Virus record (IMG/VR): IMGVR_UViG_3300025483_000016
Span: 1 to 53,855 of that record
DNA: 53,855 nt
Direction: 5' to 3' (one strand)
From: a virus
Shown piece after piece: positions 15,711-26,100 of this stretch. The notes under the pieces are model-generated. The model saw only the letters and a list, made by a program, of their open reading frames with translations. It searched no databases and was not told the origin of the DNA. The first letter of the stretch is position 1, and each line of letters opens with the position of its first letter. Position numbers and translations under genes: made by a program.

Positions 15711-18700
15711 TTATTTCTTAGCGAGTTGTGAAATTACTTTAACATTAACCAAATCATTAGCTGTCACACTTGTGTCCAAGTCAATATTAATTCTCACGAT
15801 ACCCTGTGCAGTCAATTCAATACCAGTTGAAATGATCTGACCAGATGATCTTACATTTCCATACTCAGTATGGAATGCATCCGTTCCATTATCTATAACA
15901 GCATACTCGATAAATTCTCTTTCGCCAGTAGTTGCATTGTCAGCAAAAACTGTTACCTTAGAACCCATTGCAACAGAAGTTGAATACAAATCAGCACTAC
16001 CTGAATCGATAGTACCTTTATCCAAATTAATTGTTTCTGTTACAATCTGATAATCAGCAAGTTCAAAGTCTTTTAGTTCTCCGTCAAAAACTTTAACTCC
16101 AGAGAAGGTTCCTGTACCAAAACCAATATTGAAATAAACATCACCTTGATCATCTAGACGTAAGACTGGATCAGTATTAAGTCCAGAAGAAAGACCAATA
16201 TCAAAATATTGTTTTGATGTGTGTAAGAATGTAGATGTTCCTGATGTATTGTCGAGAGTTGTGGTGGCGTTATTGAACAGAATTGTTTCTGCGGTAAATT
16301 CTAAGATATTTGAAACAGGACTGCTAATAGAATCAACTCCACGCATCTCAAGATTTGCAGTAGTCAAATTAACAGTATTGTTACCATCGTTATAGAAGAA
16401 CAATGTGTTCTCGTTTGCACCAGGAGCAGTCTCTGGGATGATGTAAGTATTTTGATCAACGTCTTTTACACCACCAAGAGAACCCCAGTTGGTTCCATCA
16501 TAACCTTCATATGTGAAAGTTGTGGTATTGAAACGAATTGATCCCTGAATAGGAATACCTCTTTCAGCAGTTGTTCCTGCTGGAATTGCTAAAGTTGTGT
16601 TAGCATCAACTACAACTTTCTTACCAGTGTTTGGTGCTAGGGTAAGATCACTAATATCTGTAGATACAGTGTTGCCTACAAGTCTTAGATCACTGCTAAT
16701 GCTTAGTGGTACATCTGTATCAGGACCAATTTTTAAAGTGCCGATCTCCTCAAAAGTTAGATCTGCTACAGCAGACGCAGAATACTGTAAAGTTGCATTT
16801 CCATTTGTAAATGTATTGCCACTTGTATCCGTTGGTGGATCTTGTGTTACGCCAGTTGTTCCAGAAGAAATTACGATATAAATGTCATGCTTATATTTTA
16901 GATAATCTCCAACATTAACTGGAGTATTAGCAGTCCAATCTACATATGCAGGAGCAGTTATATTTACAGATCTTACTTTTTTAACTTCTACAAATTCTTG
17001 ATAGAATGGAGTAAATCTTACAGTGTTGTCACCATCATTGTAGAACCATAAAGTATTATCGTTTGCTCCTACTGTTTGTTCTGCTAAAATGTATGTGTTT
17101 CCATCTAGATCTCTAATACCGCCTAAGGAAGACCACGAAGTGTTCGTGGCACTATATCCTTCGTATTGATTTGTATCTGTGTTGAATCTGATTTGTCCAT
17201 CTGCTGCGAATCCTAATGGAGGTCTTGCAGCAGTAGATCCTACTGGAACTGTTAGAGCAGAATTTGCATCTACCTTTACAACTTTTGTTGCATCTGGAGT
17301 TAGAAGTAAATCATCACCTGATCCAACTACGGAAATATTATTATCTACAATAGAAAGAATATTATTTACGTTTAGTTTGTCAGTAGTTTTTAATACTCCA
17401 GTAGTAGTAACATTTCCTGTTAGTGGAACAACTGTAACTGTAGTGCCATTGATACCACCAATGTAAATGTTTCCTGCATCAATATTTAAACTTCCTAGTG
17501 GAGAAGATACTGATAGATTATTAGTGGAATTTGGCAGAATATTATCTGCTTCTAAATTTGTAAATGTTCCTAAAGGAGAGGTTACAGATGTATTTCCAGT
17601 TACATTGTCTCCCGTTACCGATGTAGCCGTAACTGATCCAACTACAGATATTGTACCAGTGTTACTTATGGTAATTGGAGTTGAACTATCAATATCAGTA
17701 ACTACAATAGAAGATTCTATTTCATTACCAGACAATCCTGCTGGGTTTGCTACAAGAGCAGTTCTATCTAATTGAAGTACATCACCTGTATAGTAATTTC
17801 TACCAGGATCTGTAAGTGTAATACTTTCGAGAGTTCCTTCTTTAGTAATCTCGAACTCGAATCCATCATCTCCACCATAACCACCTGGATCTTGTGGTAG
17901 TCTTAAAATATCTCCTACTACATACCCAGTTCCTCTATTAACAAATACAATATCAGAAATTGCTCTTTTGTTTGAGATTCTATATTCAAAACCAGTTCCA
18001 CTATTTCCTGTGATGGTATTGGCAATAGTAAGAATATCTCCTTCTACATATCCATTGCCCTCTGATGTAATTGTTACAGTAGTAACTGTACCAACAATTG
18101 TGACAGACGTATATGCTATTAATGCTCCAGATCCAGTTCCACCAAGATATGAGTTATCTACAGTTACTTGGTCTCCTGACTTCCAATTTATTCCGCGAGT
18201 TGCGATATCCCAAGAAATAATTGAACCGCCAGATACTTCTATGTTTGCGGTTTGATCGAGAATATATTGACCAATAGCTGGAGTAGCAGATATTGCAAAA
18301 TTGATAGATCTTCCATCTGGACCAGTGCTTGGCGTAAGTCCTAGTCCTGAAATATTTTGATCTACAACTTCTGGTGTTATGATTAATAGTGAATATGCAC
18401 CAGCAAGTCCAGGAGTACCATAATTTTTTAGTCTGACAATTGTATTGCTTAGTGTTGCTCCAAAGGAATCGGTGAGAGAAATATCGTATCCACTATTTGA
18501 TGCATCTGAAGTATCTAATAAAATAGTTTGAGAATAATCAACAGATGTATTGAGTTCTGTGGTATCAGTACCATTCAGCAAGTATTGATACTTATCTGTA
18601 ACTGCTGCTTTTACAATTCCATATGCACCAGCAGCAGAAATTTCTTCTCCAATTGTAAATGATCCAGTTACCGATGAAAAATAAAGTGCTTCATTCTGAT

Positions 18701-19922
18701 CACTAAAATTAACAACAGTGCCACTTCCACTTGCACCAACAATAGTATCTCCAACAGCAAATGAGTTTCCTGTGTTAGTTCCAATGGTGATGGTGCCAGT
18801 CATCGAACCATGGTTTCCACAAACATAGTAATAAGTTCCAGCAAAAACTTCACTGGTATCAAAAATAATAGTACCACTTTCAGTACCATTATTTGTTACA
18901 CCATCAGCAGCAATTAAAACATTTGCTGGATCATATGGTCCTGCTACTGATTGTAAGTAGAATGGATGTCCTGGTGTGTTAATATTGAATACTAAATAAT
19001 CTCCTTCTTCTGCAGTAATAGCAACATTATTTCCAGACGTTGCTCCAGCAAAAACAAAATTCGTATTTGCTCCGTCGTCAGTTACGTTCCACTCGTAACG
19101 TCTTCCGTATGTAAATAGTAACTCTTTTCTTTGAGCAACTGTTAGGTTGATAGTCTGTGTTGGAAAGTTATCAACAGGAACACTTGGATATACGCCATCG
19201 ACATAACCAGTGCCAGCATTAGAAATAGTAGAATTAAATGTAATACTACCAGTTATTTCAATGTCTGCTACTTTGTTGTTTCCAGTTCCACCATTTAGTG
19301 CTACATTAGTATAAGTGCCTGGAAAATATTCGGTTCCACCACTCTGAATAATTCCCTTAGTTGCTACTTCTGTAGTTACGATTTGGAAGTCGATTGCTGC
19401 ATTACTTCCTGTTCCACCACCCAGAGGAATATTTGAGTATATGCCAGTTACATACTCATCAACATTACTGTTTGCAGTTTCTTGACCATTATATTCTGCG
19501 ATGACAACAGTTGCTTCAGCTCCTACTCCACTACCGCCAAACAAAGCAATGTTGGGGAAAGATCCTACATCATATTCAGATCCAGTCTCTGTGATGCTGA
19601 GATACGTATCATCTAGAAAATTATTCCTTATGAATAAATCATTCTCAAAATATGTACCATAATCATTATATGTAAATGCCAATTTATCGTTGGCAACAAA
19701 TCCGATAGTATTGGAATTATTTTTGTATAAACCTAATTTGTTGTCGGACTGAAATGTTAGTGCTGGAGAGGATTTTGTGCCATCTTGTAGAGAAACTCCT
19801 GCTGGAGAAATTGTAGCACCACCTGATCCTCCAGTGAGATCAAATAGATCCTCTGAGATTTCGTTGATTTTGACCCTTTGTTGTTCAAAGGTGTCAGTTC
19901 TAGCGACATTAATTGCTGGCAT
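15711..19922 (-). CDS. Tail structural protein with a cupredoxin (blue-copper-like) domain
   Basis: A 1403-residue tail protein. Residues about 110-270 have four repeats of the GxxGYxxGxYxNVxLxGGTG type. Residues about 275-385 look like a complete cupredoxin: H319 in NTPGHPFYLQS, and C368, H371 and M374 in YYYVCGNHGSMTGTITI. This is the usual type-1 copper ligand set (His, Cys, His, Met) with C-x2-H-x2-M spacing. About 385-760 has further beta repeats. About 890-990 and 1100-1190 hold two copies of a fibre module ending in SLGGIRDLDGNTYILAEQT and SLGGVKDVDQNTYIIPETA. The N-terminus is MPAINVARTDTFEQQRVKIN. Gene order and repeats place it with the fibres. Electron transfer, or copper as a structural element, cannot be decided from the sequence. 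Confidence 0.85.
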   Translation of the reverse strand: MPAINVARTDTFEQQRVKINEISEDLFDLTGGSGGATISPAGVSLQDGTKSSPALTFQSDNKLGLYKNNSNTIGFVANDKLAFTYNDYGTYFENDLFIRNNFLDDTYLSITETGSEYDVGSFPNIALFGGSGVGAEATVVIAEYNGQETANSNVDEYVTGIYSNIPLGGGTGSNAAIDFQIVTTEVATKGIIQSGGTEYFPGTYTNVALNGGTGNNKVADIEITGSITFNSTISNAGTGYVDGVYPSVPVDNFPTQTINLTVAQRKELLFTYGRRYEWNVTDDGANTNFVFAGATSGNNVAITAEEGDYLVFNINTPGHPFYLQSVAGPYDPANVLIAADGVTNNGTESGTIIFDTSEVFAGTYYYVCGNHGSMTGTITIGTNTGNSFAVGDTIVGASGSGTVVNFSDQNEALYFSSVTGSFTIGEEISAAGAYGIVKAAVTDKYQYLLNGTDTTELNTSVDYSQTILLDTSDASNSGYDISLTDSFGATLSNTIVRLKNYGTPGLAGAYSLLIITPEVVDQNISGLGLTPSTGPDGRSINFAISATPAIGQYILDQTANIEVSGGSIISWDIATRGINWKSGDQVTVDNSYLGGTGSGALIAYTSVTIVGTVTTVTITSEGNGYVEGDILTIANTITGNSGTGFEYRISNKRAISDIVFVNRGTGYVVGDILRLPQDPGGYGGDDGFEFEITKEGTLESITLTDPGRNYYTGDVLQLDRTALVANPAGLSGNEIESSIVVTDIDSSTPITISNTGTISVVGSVTATSVTGDNVTGNTSVTSPLGTFTNLEADNILPNSTNNLSVSSPLGSLNIDAGNIYIGGINGTTVTVVPLTGNVTTTGVLKTTDKLNVNNILSIVDNNISVVGSGDDLLLTPDATKVVKVDANSALTVPVGSTAARPPLGFAADGQIRFNTDTNQYEGYSATNTSWSSLGGIRDLDGNTYILAEQTVGANDNTLWFYNDGDNTVRFTPFYQEFVEVKKVRSVNITAPAYVDWTANTPVNVGDYLKYKHDIYIVISSGTTGVTQDPPTDTSGNTFTNGNATLQYSASAVADLTFEEIGTLKIGPDTDVPLSISSDLRLVGNTVSTDISDLTLAPNTGKKVVVDANTTLAIPAGTTAERGIPIQGSIRFNTTTFTYEGYDGTNWGSLGGVKDVDQNTYIIPETAPGANENTLFFYNDGNNTVNLTTANLEMRGVDSISSPVSNILEFTAETILFNNATTTLDNTSGTSTFLHTSKQYFDIGLSSGLNTDPVLRLDDQGDVYFNIGFGTGTFSGVKVFDGELKDFELADYQIVTETINLDKGTIDSGSADLYSTSVAMGSKVTVFADNATTGEREFIEYAVIDNGTDAFHTEYGNVRSSGQIISTGIELTAQGIVRINIDLDTSVTANDLVNVKVISQLAKK

Positions 19923-20115
19923 TTTTTATTAACTCTCGCAGTAAGGCTTTGATTTCAGATACTTCATCCTTCAAGTTATTTATGTCATCCAACGCGGAAT
20001 TCAACTGTTTTTGTTTACGTCTCGCTTGGATGGCAGAATCGTCATGATTCAAGATAGCACCTGTGGTCTCGTCTCTAACAAGACCATCATGCCCCGACAC
20101 TTTGATATATGACAT
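19909..20115 (-). CDS. Small coiled-coil virion-associated protein
   Basis: A 68-residue protein: an N-terminal MSYIKVSGHDGLVRDETTGA, then from about residue 28 a charged helix (ARRKQKQLNSALDDINNLKD, VSEIKALLREL) that should form a coiled coil. The stop overlaps the start of the 1403-residue tail protein gene by 14 nt, so translation is coupled. Similar short proteins are found in this position in other T4-like cyanophages as I recall, but I know no assigned function. It may be a trimeric spacer or an assembly factor. Confidence 0.82.
   Translation of the reverse strand: MSYIKVSGHDGLVRDETTGAILNHDDSAIQARRKQKQLNSALDDINNLKDEVSEIKALLRELIKNASN
19977..19984 (-). promoter_or_regulatory. Possible late promoter inside the 68-residue gene
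   Basis: The minus strand reads CATAAATA, one mismatch from TATAAATA, 54 nt before the ATG at 19922. It lies within coding sequence, so chance is a real alternative. Confidence 0.35.
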
Positions 20116-20124
20116 ACGCGGAAA

Positions 20125-23100
20125 TTAGAACGATGCAACAGCTCGGATATCTTGAATTTTTGGAACGAATGCTGGATCTACTCCCTTCATAATTACCTTC
20201 ACTGCGAAAGATGAAAACTCTGGTAGATCAGAAACACTGAATGCAAGTTCTTGATATGAACTTTGCTTTTCTACAATAGAAGAAATTGTATTTTCAGGGT
20301 TTGCAATTTCTAGAGTATCAGGAGATCCATCTACATTAAAATACTGCCAATCAATGTCATCAAAGTTTTCTTGACTTGATGCTTTCTTGAACTTGTACAG
20401 GACAGCAACGTTAGATACATCCTTGAGGTTAGCAGTCAATCTAACATCAATCGTTGTAGCAGGACTTGAAATAGATACTTCCTTGGTAACATACTTAGCA
20501 ACCGAAGAACTATTCTTAGAAGTATTTTCTGCTACAAACTCAACACCATTGGTGTATGATACGGTAGAGATTTCTAAGAAAGATGCTTCATCATCTGCTT
20601 GATCAGGATACTTAACAAAATCTCCAACACGGAAGATGTCAGCAACTTGAGAATTTACAACAGCATTCCTATTGAACAGAACATTGTCGATAATTCTTCC
20701 GTTGTAATCATCGACGATCGGTCTAGCATCATTTCTTACAGTTAGTTCCTGAGTCTTATTATTCCAGATAACTGCTCTGCCAGTAATGATATTTTCATAT
20801 GTTTCTAGAATGATAGATGGATTTCTAGCAACAATTACAGATGCATCATTGATATTGGTAATTATTTGAGTCAAAGAACTATCAACAGTGACGCCAGATA
20901 GTGAGAGTTGATTTCCTAGATCAACTTCCTCGCCTCTCTCGAAGATCTGAGAAGTTTTGATTCTAACAAAAACGGTAGATCCATCAATCTTAGCAATAGT
21001 TCCAGCAGCTTTTGAAGTCTTACCTTTAATTGTTTGATTGCTTTGAATCTCTGTATTTTGATTTCCAGTTAAAGTGAAACTGTAGATAGGATAGAAGGAA
21101 ACAACTTGATTTCTTCTTCCATAGCGATCTTCGGTTCCAGAACCATTCTCAATTCTATTGCTTATAGTCTTAACAGAACAAGAAGATAGATCGACAAGTG
21201 GGGAGAGATATGAGACAGTAGATGATAGAGACAACTTATACTCTAAAGATGTATCAAGACTGTTAAGAGTTTCATTAATACCAGAAGCAATCATCTTCTG
21301 GTTTGTGAAGTAATGTGGTTCATTCAAGAATGTCTTTTCGTAATCTGTCTGAGAATATGATGTATAATTTGTAGTAGCAGAATCTACAGGAATTACATTT
21401 GTAGTTCTAACAGTAGATTTTAATGTAGTTCCAGTAAATGATAGATAATGAACTTGTGGATATAGAGTCTCAAATTTTCTGTTATAAGTTGCAAAAACAT
21501 CAGAACCGCCACCAACAGCATTGCCAGCAGACTGGTTTGTTGATCTAATAGTATAAGTATCGATGCCAGAATTATCAACCTGGAACAATACACTATTCAG
21601 TGTTTCTGCAGTGATGCCAGCAGTTTCTTCTGCTCCTCTGTAGAATACATAAGAATTTCCATCATCCTCAAATCCATTATCTCTATGCGCGACTTTCACG
21701 ATAGAGTTGTTGTTGCCAAACAATAGAGAAGTTGCATTTGTGTTGGAAGATGCATTTGTATTGAATGGATTATTATCTAATTTCTCATAACCTAACTTGT
21801 CATTAGTAAGAACAAGTTCTGCTGGTCTTGTGATACTAAATTCTGCTCTGTATAGAGTGAATTTAATATCCTCAAAGATGTCTTCTGTCCAGTTATCAAT
21901 ATTTTGTGATCTATAGACAGAACCCAGAGATGGTTGTGTGGTGATAATTGTATTCGTAGCTACATCAGTTTCTCCTAGACGAGAAGCCCAAATAGCGTAA
22001 TCAACAGAATCGGTTTCTACTGCTAATGCATACTCAGTATCATTTTGTAAATAGATTGGATTGTCAAATGCAAAGTAGGTTGCAGTAGAAGACTCGATTG
22101 CACCTGAAACCTCAATGTCATCAATTGCAACACCCATTCTAACTGCTGGGGTATCAATATCAATAAACGTCTCTACTTGACATCCTCCTGCCCCATTTCC
22201 GATGCCTTTAATTACAACAGCAGGTGGTTCTGTGTATCCAAAACCATTGAGGACCACTTCTGCATTATAAATTTTTCCGTCTGAAACATCAATTCTTGCA
22301 GTAGCTACTGATCCTCCTGGAATTTGAGGACTCTCAATTGTCAAGATAGCACTATCATAATTTGCTCCTGGATTAGTGATTTTAATATCAGAAATCTTAC
22401 CGCTGTCTTTAGCAATACTTACTATGAAGTTAGTTCCATTTGTATTGTTAGCAGTAGTGACAGAACCAATTGTTAGATTTTCATTCTGTTGGAAAGATCT
22501 TCCATTGTGATTACTCAACACTAGAGTATATACTTGCTCATTTGTTATTGCAATCTTTCCAGTTGAAGATGGAATCAATTCAACACCATTCTTGTCAATG
22601 ATCTTTTTGATAGGACCACTTGCAGCAGAACTAGATCCAATTACAGACTCACTAACATCAACTGTTACTGTTCCCGTAGTGAAGATCTTCAAATACGTAT
22701 CTGGAGTTAGAGTCTTCTCAGTTCCAGGTACAATATTTTTTCCTGGTTTGTCGCCTTCTACATCAGTCAAATATACTTTGACTGGGATGTTAGAACTCTT
22801 CTGATTGAAGAATAGATCAATACCAGTTACAAACAATCCACCATCATAGTTCTCAACTTTGAATGTTTGTGCTAGTGGGTTTGGTCTGATTGGATTTTCT
22901 GTGTTGTTATCAACTATCTGAACACCCTCATTTGCCTTGAAGTATGCTGGTTTTGTTGATACGACACCTGAAGGATTCTGTGGTAGAACTCCAGTAGCAT
23001 AGAATTTAACTTCTGCATATGTATCGACATTATTTTTATTTTCATCAGTAGCACTAGATGTAAATCTAATTGTTTTTACACCTGCTGTTACTCTTACTTC

Positions 23101-26100
23101 TTCGAATGAAGAATCATAATCAACAGTATCAACATCTCCAGTCCAAGTAGAGTTTTCTCTTGGTGGATGTCCTGCGGGAACTAGAATCAAACCACTGGCA
23201 TTACCATTCTCGTCAGTAATAATATCACCATTGAATGCTGATAGAGAGTTTGTTGCAGTTCCAGTAAATCTAAAGTCTGGATTGACCCATCTATCAATAT
23301 TTCTTCCTTCTAAGAATACAGAAACTTTAGTATTTGGTTTTAATCTTCTAAGGACAAATCTAACTGGAATGCTTCTAGCAAAGAACTGAAGAGAATCGGA
23401 AACAATGCTATTACCAATAGTCTTAGATTGGACTCCTTTAGCAACCTCATTGTTTTGTGGATTGACATTAGAAGAACTACCAATAGACGCCATGCTTACA
23501 GTTGCATTTGCTTCTAGAGTATTGATTTCTCCAAGAGAAACAATTGAAGTGAAACTCGAAGAAGTTCCTACCCAGTTGATAGCAAATGAATTGAATAGAC
23601 TGGAGAATGAATCTCTAACATTCTCTTTTGCAATAAAGATGTTATAGAGACTTGTATTGGTATTTACAATTAGAGGTTCTACAGTATCATCATACCACTG
23701 ATCAATAGATGGATTTATAGAAGCATCGCCAACATATTGAATGACAACAAATGGATTTGGATTTAGAGTCTTGGAAGCAAAATTGTTACCAAGTAAAGAT
23801 AGTGATGTGTATGGAAGAGTAATCACATTGCCAGTCTTCTGATAACCAGCAACTGTTCTTTGATCTTCTCTTGTATTGATTTCTCTCAGTGCTAATGAGT
23901 CTTCCTTAGACTGAGGTCTAAGAACAGACTGCTGACTGTCAATAGAGCATAGGTAATCTGCTGAAGAAATATTGCCAACTCTATGCTCTTCAAAGTTATC
24001 GACTAAGAATCCACTCTTGAATCTATCTAATCCAATGCTATCTTTAACTTGCATGTTGAGAGCTTGTTGCTCAAGAATGCTAAGTGTTGTATAATACTCA
24101 AGACGCTCAATACGCTTCTCCAATTTACCGATGTCACGCATCGTGTAACGACGGTTATCAACTGGAGTAATTCTTACATTCTTACTTGACGATGTGTAAG
24201 CAGGGATGTAAGCATAGAAGAGAGGAATTGCATCTTCAATTGGATCTGGTTTAGTTGGGTTGAGAGATGAGTTACCTTCTTTGACGATAAACTCACCTTT
24301 CTTATTCAAGAACACTCCATCAATACGATCAAGGTATTGAATTTGACTAAACGAGAATGTATATTCGAGATTGCTATCTGGCGCTGGGGTGCTAGCAATA
24401 ACAGAACCAGGACCAGAGAACTGACCAGTAGTTACAGATAGAGAAGACTGATCTTGGAATCCTGGAATGATTGCATTGCTATCAACTTTTGGTCTAAAGT
24501 CGATTACATTTTTCAATTCTAGATTTCCATGGACAGCAGAATTGAATCCAGGAATTTCATCCTCTGTTACACCAGCTTCATGGAGATAACTGTCGATTGT
24601 GCAGAAGTCTCCCTGAGAGTGCTCGAAATAATCAAATGAGATTACCAATTGACCAGAGGTAGATTCAAATCCTGGTTTTAGAACGATTCTTGAGACATCT
24701 AGAATAGTATCTCTCTGTCCATTATCAAATGTAAATCTATCAGTAACATCGGTTCCAGAAATCAAGTTACCAGCACTGTCAATAGTTGGTGCTTGAGATG
24801 CAGTTCCCTCATAGACAAAGTTCAACTTATATGCATCAGAATAAGTCAGAATTTCTACGACTTCACTGTCGTAGTCTGTTCCTCTGAAAGGAATTACTCT
24901 ATCACCAGATGCACTAATAACAATTCTCTTATTTTCTACAGAAGTCTTTAGTCTTGGTTTTGCGTTTGTAACTTCAATCGTTGAGGAGAGTTTTAGTTTG
25001 GGGAATGTTCCGTTGGTAGGAATAGTTCCAAAATATGTTGATGGCAACTGCAGACTAATACTACCAGATGTAAGACCACTAGCAGTGTCAGTAGCAGATG
25101 TAATTTCTACACGATCAGTAGGAACATAAACAATATCTCCAATTGTCAAGTCTGGTGCATCACCTGGATCTAGAACAGTAATAATATAGTTGTCTTCGTT
25201 AAAAGCGACAAATCTCTGAGTGCCAAATGGCAACTGAGCAGCAAACGTAATGGTTCCACCACCAGAAGATGCAGTTGTTACAAAGTCTCTTCTGAAGTAA
25301 TACTTTATCTTGGTGTCATCACCACCAGCAGAAATTTGTTCTACTTGCTTACTACCAGTTGGGAAGACTAGAGTTCCTGCATTTGGATTCTGTACCTTAG
25401 GTCTCAGTCTAACGATACTTGTGTTTGTTACATCTTCTGGTAGAGCGATATCTAGATATACTCTGGTCTTAGATGGTCCAGACTGTTCAGTTGCATACTG
25501 CACAACTGCTCTAACAAGATTGTTATTAACGTCAGAGAATTGAACAAGGTCTCCTTGCTGTAGAATACCACTAGCGTCTGCACTGAAACTTGTGGATTCA
25601 ATAAACTTAAAACCTTTTGATCCAAAGAAAGTAAAGTCAGTTACTGATTTAATTTCTGAATAAGTTTGACTATCTACTACTAAATCTGCTGAGAATGTGT
25701 TTGAATTTCCAGATCCGTATTGACAACCAATTGCTTTTACATTCTGTGGTGTGTATGTTGTAACTGCATTTCTAATCAGAACTGGAACAATTGCAGCAGC
25801 TGTTTGTGGTTGTGCAACTCCATCTGCTTGCAATACAGTTACTGCTGGTGGTTGAGAGTATTCAATATTGACAGAATTTCTGTCTTTAATTTCTACTTTA
25901 TAAATTTTGCCTGTTGCATCTTGTCCAGAAATCGAGAGTTCGATTTTAGATGAATCATACTCAACTCCATTGATTAACAGAGTCGATTGTGTAGAATATC
26001 CAAGACCTCTGTTTTGAACAACAAAGTGTGAAATAGTATTGTCTGTCGTAATCTTGAGAGTATTTCCAGCTTCATCTCTAATTGTTTCACCAGAAACAAA

